Shown: piece by piece, positions 17,687 through 24,386 of the stretch
Layout of the letters: every line of letters starts with the position of its first letter
Numbering within the stretch: the stretch's first letter is position 1
DNA from: Bacteroidota bacterium
GTDB lineage: Bacteria; Bacteroidota; Bacteroidia; 2-12-FULL-35-15
Reading direction: 5' to 3'
Length of the DNA stretch: 63,835 nt
Assembly (NCBI GenBank): GCA_023251805.1
Contig: JAHEYB010000013.1
Location: 1-63,835, forward strand
The notes under the pieces: generated by a model
What the model saw: only the letters and a program-made list of their open reading frames with translations
Databases searched by the model: none
Told to the model about the DNA's origin: nothing
Position numbers and translations under genes: made by a program

Positions 17687-18832
17687 ATGAAAAAATTACC
17701 TCTTTTTATTTTTCTATTTCTAGGATTAGTAAATAGTAAAAATACTTTTTCACAAAAAATTGAAAAAGCCGATTCATTGGGTTTGCCTGGTGACAATTTA
17801 AATTTATATGCTGTTTTGGATTTGTTTCAAAAATCAGCAACATTCGAAGAATTCGAAAAACAATTAAATGTAGAGGACTCAAAAATCAATAACCTCGACT
17901 TAAACAATGATGACAAAACCGATTATATAAAAATAGTCGACCATCAAACTGGGGAATCACACGCGGTTGTAATGCAGGTTTTGGTAAATGAAAAAGAAAC
18001 ACAAGATGTTGCTGTTATTGAAATTGAAAAAGACAAAGACGGAAAAGTAATGGTTCAGATAGTTGGAAATGAAGAGCTGTACGGCAAAGATTACATTGTT
18101 GAACCAACCGAAAATGACCCAACCGCCAAAGCAGAAGTTTCTGATCCAAATAAAAAAACAGAGACAACCGTTTCTGCTGATGGAAAAACAGTAATTAATA
18201 ATACCACCAACAACTATTATAATTCAAGCAACTCAAACAGTAGCCCCGACACATACATAGTAGTAAATCAATGGCCAATGGTTCACCATATTTATTCTCC
18301 ATCTTATGTTGTTTATGTTTCGCCTTGGTATTGGTACTCGTATCCTTTGTGGTGGCATCCTTGGACGCCATGGTACTGGCACAATTACTATTGGCATCAT
18401 TATGATCATTACCACTATCATCATTATGGACATTACCACCGTACTTCTTTTTATCGTGCTCCTGTTGCACATAATTATTACGGTCCGCGCAGAACAGTTT
18501 CGGTTACAGTTCAAAATCATAGAGCTGCAAATGTTTATTCAAGAACATATACCTCAAAGAGCAGAAGCGGAGATGGAAAAGTTATTTCAGGAAAATCTAA
18601 TCCTGCATTCCAAGCCAAAAATGGAAAACCAGTGTCACCGCGACAAAAAGATAATTCGGGGATGAGCAAACCTAGTTCAAAACCGGCTACTAGTCGCCCA
18701 TCAGCAAAACCTAGCAACAAACCAGCTAATAGTGGAGCAAAAACTACTCGACCATCAAGTAGTAAACCTAGTTCCAAGCCTGCTCAAAAATCGGTTGGTG
18801 CCAAAAAAGGTGGTGGTGGAAAAGGAAGATAA
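17687..18832 (+). CDS. Exported protein with His/Trp/Tyr-rich domain and Pro/Ser/Lys tail
   Basis: 381 residues. A signal peptide (about 1-23) is followed by an ordinary folded region (about 30-150) containing LDLNNDDKTDYIKIVDH, an EF-hand-like Asp/Asn loop, and a beta-rich VVMQVLVNEKETQDVAVIEIE. Then comes INNTTNNYYNSS (170-181), a segment of about 70 residues (188-256) made almost only of H, Y, W and P (for example WHNYYWHHYDHYHYHHYGHY), and a low-complexity Ser/Pro/Lys/Gly tail. The His cluster could bind metals and the tail could adhere to polyanions; both are inference. No named family is recognised. The aromatic layout resembles the protein at 56434-57735. Confidence 0.75.
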   Translation: MKKLPLFIFLFLGLVNSKNTFSQKIEKADSLGLPGDNLNLYAVLDLFQKSATFEEFEKQLNVEDSKINNLDLNNDDKTDYIKIVDHQTGESHAVVMQVLVNEKETQDVAVIEIEKDKDGKVMVQIVGNEELYGKDYIVEPTENDPTAKAEVSDPNKKTETTVSADGKTVINNTTNNYYNSSNSNSSPDTYIVVNQWPMVHHIYSPSYVVYVSPWYWYSYPLWWHPWTPWYWHNYYWHHYDHYHYHHYGHYHRTSFYRAPVAHNYYGPRRTVSVTVQNHRAANVYSRTYTSKSRSGDGKVISGKSNPAFQAKNGKPVSPRQKDNSGMSKPSSKPATSRPSAKPSNKPANSGAKTTRPSSSKPSSKPAQKSVGAKKGGGGKGR

Positions 18833-18851
18833 ATTTTGATTTGTGTTTAGA

Positions 18852-18887
18852 AGCGTCCTCAAGAATTTTTTTGAGGACGCTTTTTTA
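18852..18887 (+). terminator. Rho-independent terminator
   Basis: AGCGTCCTCAA (18852-18862) pairs perfectly with TTGAGGACGCT (18871-18881) around an 8-base loop, followed by TTTTT. It lies 20 bp after the His-rich gene stop. Confidence 0.85.
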
Positions 18888-18896
18888 ATTTTTATA

Positions 18897-19541
18897 TTAA
18901 TCTTCAATATAGGTTGGAGTATTGCAGCTTTCTTTTTTACCGCCAAATTCATATTTCAGTCCCACGCGCAATTCAATGTTTTTATTTTTAATATGTAAGC
19001 CCGGTTGAACTTCGGCAGGCATCATATCGGGATTGTAAAATGCCTCCACTAAAAATTTGAAATTGGTATAACTAACAAATTCAACTCCTCCTCCAAAAGC
19101 ACCGCTTACATGTATTGGTAAAAAGGGAGCAGCTATTGCGGGAGAAGTAGTGCTTTGAACTAAGTTATATTCGAGTTTTGGTCCAATCATAATATATGGT
19201 ATGACGCTATACATTTCATAGCGTAATTTCAAATAATTGTTCCAGGAAAGATATTGTAACTTATTGGGATAATTTTGATTTGGCTGTTTATCGATAGAAC
19301 CTTTTTGATCGTATTGTATTTCTGTCACCCAACGGGCATAATCGTGGCTAAAAAATTCTCCGAAAACACTAGCGTTAAAGCCTACAATGTATTTTTTTCT
19401 TGAAATAGCAACAGGTTCGTAAAAATAAAATTTTTGATTCCCAGCAGAAACTCCCACCGTAACACCAATGCTATTCACAAATTGTGCTTTAGCTTGCACA
19501 AAAAATAAAAAGGTTGCTGAGAATAAAACTATTTTTTTCAT
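18897..19541 (-). CDS. Outer-membrane beta-barrel protein (PorT/OMP_b-brl-like)
   Basis: 214 residues with a signal peptide (MKKIVLFSATFLFFVQAKAQ). The mature chain is a run of amphipathic beta strands: GVTVGVSAGNQKFYFYE, YIVGFNASVFGEFF, RWVTEIQYDQKGS, YLSWNNYLKLRYEM, PYIMIGPKLEYNL, GAFGGGVEFVSY, FKFLVEAFYNP and IELRVGLKYEF. This fits an eight-stranded barrel of the PorT type. Function is unknown; it may be a small outer-membrane channel or scaffold. A TATCTTTT box with an upstream TTTG lies about 30 bases before the ATG on the minus strand. It converges with the His-rich gene. Confidence 0.75.
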   Translation of the reverse strand: MKKIVLFSATFLFFVQAKAQFVNSIGVTVGVSAGNQKFYFYEPVAISRKKYIVGFNASVFGEFFSHDYARWVTEIQYDQKGSIDKQPNQNYPNKLQYLSWNNYLKLRYEMYSVIPYIMIGPKLEYNLVQSTTSPAIAAPFLPIHVSGAFGGGVEFVSYTNFKFLVEAFYNPDMMPAEVQPGLHIKNKNIELRVGLKYEFGGKKESCNTPTYIED

Positions 19542-19705
19542 GATTTATTTTATTGATAACGCAAACCTTAAAAAGATAGTGTTTAAAAAATTATCAAATA
19601 GGTAAAAGGAAATAAAACAGCGGTAACATAACACACGGTATACTAATGAATGGAGAGGTTTTACTCTCCATCGCGAGTGAAACCTCGCGACCAATAAACC
19701 TTGAA

Positions 19706-20590
19706 CTATATACTAGCTGCTTCCATTGTTGGATTTATTTTTTTCACCAAGCCTTGTAATACTTTCCCGGGACCAACTTCTGTAAATGAACTAGCACCAT
19801 CTGCAATCATCTTTTGTACAGTTTGTGTCCATTTCACCGGGGCAGTCAACTGTGCAATTAAATTCTTTTTAATTTCTTCCGGATTTGAAACAGCAGTCGC
19901 GGTTACATTTTGGTAAACCGGACAAATAGGTTGTCTGAACATTGTTGCATTTATTGCAGCTTCTAGCTCAATGGCTGCTGGTTGCATTAAAGGAGAATGA
20001 AATGCTCCACCAACGGGCAATACCAATGCGCGTTTCGCGCCTGCTGCTTTTAATTTTTCGCAAGCAATGTTTACTCCGTTAATTGAACCGGAAATCACTA
20101 ATTGACCCGGGCAGTTGTAATTTGCTGCAACCACAACATCTCCACCTTTCGTAATTTCCGCACAAATATCTTCTGTGATTTTATCGTCTAAATTTAAAAC
20201 GGCAGCCATAGTAGATGGATTCATTTCACATGCTTTTTGCATCGCTAAAGCGCGTTTTGAAACCAATATGAGCGCATCTTCAAAGGACAATGTTTTATTT
20301 GCTACAAGTGCAGAAAATTCTCCTAAGCTGTGTCCAGCAACCATGTCTGGTTTGATGCTATCAGCCATTGTAGCTGCAAGAATAACGGAATGTAAAAAAA
20401 TAGCAGGCTGAGTTACTTTCGTTTGTTTCAATTCTTCATCTGTTCCTACAAACATACTATCAGTGATTCTGAATCCTAAAATGCTGTTTGCTTTTTCAAA
20501 CAATTCTTTTGCTAATAGAGATGTTTCGTAAAGTTCTTTTCCCATTCCAACAAATTGGGAACCTTGTCCCGGAAATACATATGCTTTCAT
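19706..20590 (-). CDS. fabD: Malonyl-CoA:acyl-carrier-protein transacylase
   Basis: 294 residues, moving malonyl groups from CoA to ACP to feed fatty-acid elongation. FPGQGSQFVGMG at the N-terminus, the nucleophile S88 in the GHSLGE elbow, and H198 (GGAFHSPLM) of the catalytic dyad are all present, as is GPGKVLQGLVKKI near the C-terminus. It lies downstream of the Bax-inhibitor-1 gene on the same strand, but a strong terminator hairpin separates the two, so it is probably transcribed on its own. Confidence 0.95.
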   Translation of the reverse strand: MKAYVFPGQGSQFVGMGKELYETSLLAKELFEKANSILGFRITDSMFVGTDEELKQTKVTQPAIFLHSVILAATMADSIKPDMVAGHSLGEFSALVANKTLSFEDALILVSKRALAMQKACEMNPSTMAAVLNLDDKITEDICAEITKGGDVVVAANYNCPGQLVISGSINGVNIACEKLKAAGAKRALVLPVGGAFHSPLMQPAAIELEAAINATMFRQPICPVYQNVTATAVSNPEEIKKNLIAQLTAPVKWTQTVQKMIADGASSFTEVGPGKVLQGLVKKINPTMEAASI

Positions 20591-20633
20591 TCTTATTTGA
20601 TTTACAATTATTTAATTCAATATTAATGAAAAT

Positions 20634-20667
20634 AAAAAGAGTCTCGATTGCTATCGAGACTCTTTTT
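20634..20667 (-). terminator. Rho-independent terminator of the Bax-inhibitor-1 gene
   Basis: A 15-bp perfect stem (AAAAAGAGTCTCGAT / ATCGAGACTCTTTTT) with a TGCT loop, between the BI-1 gene stop and the fabD start. The stem ends in A/T tracts on both sides, so it can work in either direction. Confidence 0.85.
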
Positions 20668-20689
20668 ATTCACAATGAAATGTGTGTGA

Positions 20690-21412
20690 TTATTTTCTAT
20701 CTCCAAAGATGCGCAATAGAAACATAAATAAGTTAATGAAATCCATATACAAATTCAATGCACCCATAATTACTAACTTACTAGTGGTTTCGGTTCCAAA
20801 TTCAACACCAGCACCAATACGTTTTAATTTTTGAACATCATAAGCGGTTAAGCCGGTAAAAACTAAAACACCGATAAAACTGATGATATAATTCAATCCA
20901 CTACTTCCGATAAAAAAGTTAACAATGCTAGCGATAATCATACCTACCAAAGCCATCATTAAAATAGAACCAAATTTTGTTAAATCTGTTTTGGTAGTAT
21001 AACCAACTACAGCCATAGTGGCGAACATCCCGGCAGCGGCAGCAAATGTTCCATAAATCGAACCAATAGAATAAACATAAAAGATGAAACTTAGACTCAT
21101 TCCCATTACCGCAGCATACAAAAGAAAAATAAATAGCAAAACAGGATAGGAAAGTCGGTTAAACCCAAAAGAAATAACCAATACAAACGCAAGAGGAGCA
21201 AACATTACGACATAAGCAAGTATTTGTGGACGACCTGTTGTTTGGTTAATCAACAAATTTGCAAGTTCTAGGTTGTGAGCAAAATAATATGCCACCAAAG
21301 AAGTGATTACTAATGCTGCTGCCATCCATGAAAAAACATTCGCAACAAATGTTTTCGACATTGAAGCTGATTCCTGTTCTGATTGGACGTAATTAAAATT
21401 GTTTGTTTCCAT
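20690..21412 (-). CDS. Bax inhibitor-1 / YccA family membrane protein
   Basis: 240 residues with seven predicted membrane helices beginning at about residue 22 (VFSWMAAALVITSLVAYYFA). The BI-1 features are the helix-linking FAPLAFVLVISFGFNRLS, GMSLSFIFYVYSIGSIYGTFAAAAGMFA, GYTTKTDLTKFGSIL and the C-terminal pair VFTGLTAYDVQKLKRI and GALNLYMDFINLFMFLLRIFG. Bacterial homologues are calcium-leak channels or membrane-protease-interacting proteins; the role here is unknown. A canonical promoter (TTTG-N20-TATCTTTG) lies about 30 bases upstream and a terminator follows. Confidence 0.92.
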   Translation of the reverse strand: METNNFNYVQSEQESASMSKTFVANVFSWMAAALVITSLVAYYFAHNLELANLLINQTTGRPQILAYVVMFAPLAFVLVISFGFNRLSYPVLLFIFLLYAAVMGMSLSFIFYVYSIGSIYGTFAAAAGMFATMAVVGYTTKTDLTKFGSILMMALVGMIIASIVNFFIGSSGLNYIISFIGVLVFTGLTAYDVQKLKRIGAGVEFGTETTSKLVIMGALNLYMDFINLFMFLLRIFGDRK

Positions 21413-21441
21413 ATTTATATTTTTTGTTTAAAATAATAACA

Positions 21442-21473
21442 CAAAGATAATGCCTATTCATTCTGTATGCAAA
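21442..21473 (-). promoter_or_regulatory. Promoter of the Bax-inhibitor-1 gene
   Basis: Minus-strand TTTG (21470-21473), 20-base spacer, TATCTTTG (21442-21449); the ATG lies 29 bases further on, leaving a normal short leader of about 25 nt. Confidence 0.7.
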
Positions 21474-21507
21474 AATGTCAGATTCTTTAACAAAAATTGA
21501 CACCCTT

Positions 21508-22131
21508 TTAGTGCAATTTTGAACCAATTAAGCTGATAAATTCCGTACGGGTAGTGTCTTTTAAAAATTCGCCAGTAAAAGCAGAAGTGGTCGTCACAGA
21601 ATTTTGTTTTTGAATTCCGCGCATTTGCATACACAAATGTGAACATTCAATAACCACTGCCACACCAATAGGATTCATGGTTTCTTGAATACAATCTCTG
21701 ATTTCAGTTGTCAGACGTTCCTGAACTTGCAATCTGCGAGCAAATGCATCCACGACTCTTGGAATTTTACTCAGGCCTACTACACAACCGTTTGGAATAT
21801 AAGCTACATGTGCTTTTCCGAAAAAAGGAAGCAAATGGTGCTCACACATAGAATACACTTCAATGTCTTTCACAAGTACCATTTGTTTGTAATCTTCTTT
21901 AAACATTGCTGATTTTAAAATCTCAGAGGGATTTAAATCATAGCCATGTGTTAAATATTGCATTGCTTTCGCAACACGTTCAGGTGTTTTTAATAATCCT
22001 TCTCGACTTGGATTTTCGCCCATGTCGGTTAAAATTGTTTTATACTTTGATGCAATAGAATCAATAGATTTAAGATTGTATCTGTCAATCTTTTTGTATC
22101 CTTCTACATCGTCAAATTCATCGTGACCCAT
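21508..22131 (-). CDS. folE: GTP cyclohydrolase I
   Basis: 207 residues. It makes 7,8-dihydroneopterin triphosphate from GTP, the first step of tetrahydrofolate and of queuosine precursor synthesis. Zinc ligands and active-site residues are in [20 protein letters not shown] (Cys and two His) and in [12 protein letters not shown] (Cys). [26 protein letters not shown] and [13 protein letters not shown] complete the pattern. Its neighbour queD, 122 bp upstream on the same strand, uses the FolE product, which makes a pterin/deazapurine role attractive. The gap between them contains an octamer repeat. Confidence 0.96.
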   Translation of the reverse strand: MGHDEFDDVEGYKKIDRYNLKSIDSIASKYKTILTDMGENPSREGLLKTPERVAKAMQYLTHGYDLNPSEILKSAMFKEDYKQMVLVKDIEVYSMCEHHLLPFFGKAHVAYIPNGCVVGLSKIPRVVDAFARRLQVQERLTTEIRDCIQETMNPIGVAVVIECSHLCMQMRGIQKQNSVTTTSAFTGEFLKDTTRTEFISLIGSKLH

Positions 22132-22221
22132 ATTTTAATTATTGATTTGTTGATTTGGAAAAATGGAGAATTAACTCTTTTTTTCCTTTAGTAATTTATT
22201 TTTTAATTGGCTAAACTATCC

Positions 22222-22251
22222 CATTCACTAACTCACCAATTCTCTAACTGG
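22222..22251 (+). repeat. Degenerate octamer repeat between queD and folE
   Basis: CATTCACT-AACTCACC-AATTCTCT-AACTGG: consecutive 8-base units that share a T/C-rich pattern ending in CT or CC. It ends 2 bases before the queD stop codon. Confidence 0.4.
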
Positions 22252-22253
22252 TT

Positions 22254-22667
22254 CTATTCTCCGAAATATTCTACGTAATTATTTTCTGTTTCATACAGCT
22301 TTATACAATGCAATTTACAATCTAATGCATTTACATGTGGCAACAATTCTCTCCATATAGCAATCGCAACATTTTCAGTAGATGGCATCAAACCTTTCAT
22401 AAAATCGACATCTAAATTCAAATTTTTATGATCTAATTTATCGGTGATATGTGTTCTGATAATTGTACTCAAATCTTTCAAATTAACGGAATAGCCCATA
22501 TCCGGATTTACTGTTCCTTTAACGGTTACATACAAATTGTAATTGTGCCCATGCCAATTAGGGTTTGCGCATTTTCCAAAAGTCTCGTTGTTCTGTTCTT
22601 CTGTCCAGTTGGGATTGTGAAGCTTATGAGCAGCATTAAAATGCTCTCTTCGTGTTATATAAATCAT
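22254..22667 (-). CDS. queD: 6-carboxytetrahydropterin synthase / 6-pyruvoyl-tetrahydropterin synthase
   Basis: 137 residues of the PTPS fold. The zinc ligands are the His of FNAAHKLHN and the two His of WHGHNYNLYV. The catalytic Cys is in FGKCANPNWHGH. The DHKNLN motif (about 92-97) and PSTENVAIAIWREL complete the family signature. With a Cys in this position and folE next door, conversion of dihydroneopterin triphosphate to 6-carboxy-tetrahydropterin (queuosine pathway) is the best guess, but some Bacteroidota homologues are annotated as PTPS. It is divergent from mqnB, sharing a 59-bp control region with a TATATTTG box on the minus strand. Confidence 0.9.
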   Translation of the reverse strand: MIYITRREHFNAAHKLHNPNWTEEQNNETFGKCANPNWHGHNYNLYVTVKGTVNPDMGYSVNLKDLSTIIRTHITDKLDHKNLNLDVDFMKGLMPSTENVAIAIWRELLPHVNALDCKLHCIKLYETENNYVEYFGE

Positions 22668-22684
22668 AGCTTTAAAATAGAGTA

Positions 22685-22692
22685 CAAATATA
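22685..22692 (-). promoter_or_regulatory. Probable -7 box of queD
   Basis: TATATTTG on the minus strand, 17 bases upstream of the queD ATG. No clear TTTG is present at the -33 position. Confidence 0.4.
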
Positions 22693-22714
22693 CTACGATT
22701 TACGTCCCGATAGC

Positions 22715-22722
22715 TATCTTTG
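22715..22722 (+). promoter_or_regulatory. -7 box of mqnB, 4 bases from its ATG
   Basis: TATCTTTG followed by TAGA and ATG. The box is perfect but no TTTG is seen 18-22 bases upstream, so the -33 element would be weak. Spacing to the start predicts a leaderless mRNA. Confidence 0.5.
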
Positions 22723-22726
22723 TAGA

Positions 22727-23383
22727 ATGAAAATTCTTATCGTTTCTGCTACAAAATTTGAAGTTGAGCCTCTGTTGAAACTGATGTCATCTTCTGCTAG
22801 CGCGGATGGTCGTTTATTTTCTGCTCAGTATAAAAATCATGAAATTGATTTTTTAATTACTGGAGTTGGAATGGTTTCTACAGCCTATTGTTGTGGAAAA
22901 GTAATCAACGATTCCTATGATGCAGCTTTTAATCTTGGAATTTGTGGAAGCTTTAATTCAAATCTTGAAATTGGAGCAGTGGTGAATGTGTATGAAGATT
23001 GTTTTTCAGAATTAGGTGCTGAAGATGGCAATGCATTTTTGTCGCTTGAAGAATTAAACTTGCAAGGTGTTACAAAAGTGAAAAATGAAAGTGGTGCATT
23101 GAGTATTGAGCTTGAAAAATTGCCGAAAGTAAATGGGATAACTGTAAATACATCTCATGGAGATGAAAAATCAATTGAAAAAGTGTATCAAAAATTTCAT
23201 CCCATTGTAGAAAGTATGGAAGGTGCGGCCTTTATGTTTGCCTGTGAAAGTGAACGAATTCCTTATGCTCAAGTTCGTGCTGTTTCCAATTTTGTGGAAA
23301 AACGTAACAAAGACAAATGGAATATTCCTTTGGCAATAAAAAATTTGAATGAAACGTTTTTGAAAATAGTGGATAGTCTTTAG
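22727..23383 (+). CDS. mqnB: Futalosine hydrolase
   Basis: 218 residues of the MTA/SAH nucleosidase-like phosphorylase superfamily. It hydrolyses futalosine (releasing hypoxanthine) to dehypoxanthinyl futalosine in the alternative menaquinone pathway. Visible: LIVSATKFEVEPLL at the N-terminus, FLITGVGMVSTAYCCGKVI, NLGICGSFNSNLEIGAVVNV and MEGAAFMFACESERIPYAQVRAVSNFVEKR, where the ME/E and the late Asn (instead of the usual Asp) suit the futalosine subfamily. The assignment is strengthened by mqnD starting 7 bases downstream. The promoter box ends 4 bases before the ATG. Confidence 0.9.
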   Translation: MKILIVSATKFEVEPLLKLMSSSASADGRLFSAQYKNHEIDFLITGVGMVSTAYCCGKVINDSYDAAFNLGICGSFNSNLEIGAVVNVYEDCFSELGAEDGNAFLSLEELNLQGVTKVKNESGALSIELEKLPKVNGITVNTSHGDEKSIEKVYQKFHPIVESMEGAAFMFACESERIPYAQVRAVSNFVEKRNKDKWNIPLAIKNLNETFLKIVDSL

Positions 23384-23390
23384 TAGAACA

Positions 23391-24266
23391 ATGAGTATCA
23401 ACTCCCAACTCCCAACTCCCAACTCCCGACTAACCCTAGGTTTTAGTCCTTGTCCAAACGACTGTTTTATTTTTGATGCGCTATTGCATGGAAAAATAGA
23501 CACAGAAGGTTTGACGTTTGAAGTGTTTATGGAAGATGTGGAAACGCTTAACCAAAAAGCATTTAAAGGAGAGTTGGATATTACCAAATTGAGTTATCAT
23601 GCGTATGCATATTTAACAAAACAGTATCAATTATTAAATGCTGGAAGTGCTTTGGGAAACAATTGCGGACCATTGTTAATTTCAAACCTGCCTGCCGGAC
23701 AGGCAGGTTTGAAATTTCAGATTGAAAGGGATACGAGGATAGCTATTCCTGGAAAGTATACTACAGCTAATTTTTTATTATCACTTGCCTTTCCTGATTC
23801 AAAAAATAAAGTAGAAATGGTATTTTCTGAAATAGAAAATGCGGTTTTATCGGGAAAAGTAGATGCGGGGTTGATCATTCATGAAAATAGATTTACCTAC
23901 GAAGAAAAAGGATTAAAAAAAATAATTGATTTGGGGGAATATTGGGAAACACTAACAAAAGCACCTATTCCTTTAGGTGGAATTGTGATAAAAAGAACGT
24001 TTTCTGATGAATTGAAAGCGAAGTTTGACAGGGTATTGCGTAAAAGTGTGGAATATGCATTTGCAAACCCTAAATCTAGTCTTAACTTTGTAAAAGCACA
24101 TGCTCAGGAAATGAGCGAAGAAGTAATGTATAAACACATCGATTTATATGTAAATAATTATTCGGTTGATTTAGGTGTAGAAGGAAAACGGGCTGTGCAA
24201 TTATTGTTTGACAAAGCAGTGCAATTAGGTATTATTAAGAAGATAGAAGAGGAGATATTTTGGTGA
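23391..24266 (+). CDS. mqnD: 1,4-dihydroxy-6-naphthoate synthase, with repeat-derived insertions
   Basis: 291 residues of the periplasmic-binding-protein-like MqnA/MqnD fold. It converts cyclic dehypoxanthinyl futalosine to 1,4-dihydroxy-6-naphthoate for menaquinone. MqnD signatures: LGFSPCPNDCFIFDALLHG, VEDVETLNQKAF-like 'MEDVETLNQKAFKGELDITKLSYHAY', GSALGNNCGPLLIS, and the PIPLGGIVIKR loop. Two oddities: codons 4-13 come from four AACTCCC heptamers, so the N-terminus (SINSQLPTPNSR) is repeat-derived, and a 39-bp palindrome at codons 96-109 adds NLPAGQAGLKF right after the GPLLIS strand. The frame stays open, so the gene is probably functional. It forms an operon with mqnB. Confidence 0.9.
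   Translation: MSINSQLPTPNSRLTLGFSPCPNDCFIFDALLHGKIDTEGLTFEVFMEDVETLNQKAFKGELDITKLSYHAYAYLTKQYQLLNAGSALGNNCGPLLISNLPAGQAGLKFQIERDTRIAIPGKYTTANFLLSLAFPDSKNKVEMVFSEIENAVLSGKVDAGLIIHENRFTYEEKGLKKIIDLGEYWETLTKAPIPLGGIVIKRTFSDELKAKFDRVLRKSVEYAFANPKSSLNFVKAHAQEMSEEVMYKHIDLYVNNYSVDLGVEGKRAVQLLFDKAVQLGIIKKIEEEIFW
23400..23427 (+). repeat. AACTCCC heptamer array at the mqnD start
   Basis: Four exact copies of AACTCCC immediately after the start codon region of mqnD, translated into NSQLPTPNSR. A degenerate array of the reverse-complement unit (GGGAGTT-like) occurs at 26949-27008. Confidence 0.9.
23678..23716 (+). repeat. In-frame palindromic element inside mqnD (LPAGQAG)
   Basis: 17-bp perfect arms (23678-23694 and 23700-23716) flank CCGGA. 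The core is CCTGCCTG-CCGGA-CAGGCAGG, much richer in G+C than the surrounding gene. It is read in frame as NLPAGQAGLKF. A variant is read in the same frame at the end of hldD, and a related noncoding copy lies after proS. Confidence 0.92.
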
Positions 24267-24267
24267 C

Positions 24268-24333
24268 GTCATTGCGAGGAGCGAAGCAATCTGCTTTATG
24301 ACGGAGAAAGATTGCTTCGCTCCTCGCAATGAC
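24268..24333. repeat. Inverted repeat with 25-bp perfect arms
   Basis: Left arm 24268-24292 (begins GTCATTGCGAGGAGCGAAGC) and right arm 24309-24333 are exact reverse complements around a 16-base loop. It lies between mqnD and hldD and has no T tract, so it resembles a REP/MITE-type element rather than a terminator. A strong RNA hairpin would form if it is transcribed from the mqn operon. Confidence 0.9.
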
Positions 24334-24386
24334 GGTTAAAATAAACACAGGTTCGTATATTCGTGAAAATTCGTAATTCGTAGAGT

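Noticed and set aside
18195..18520. Antisense open frames opposite the His-rich domain
   Set aside because: They arise from the biased CAT/TAT composition of the sense strand and encode Met/Thr-rich nonsense.
24268..24333. Inverted repeat as the terminator of mqnD
   Set aside because: Long stem but no T tract; better as a dispersed repeat.
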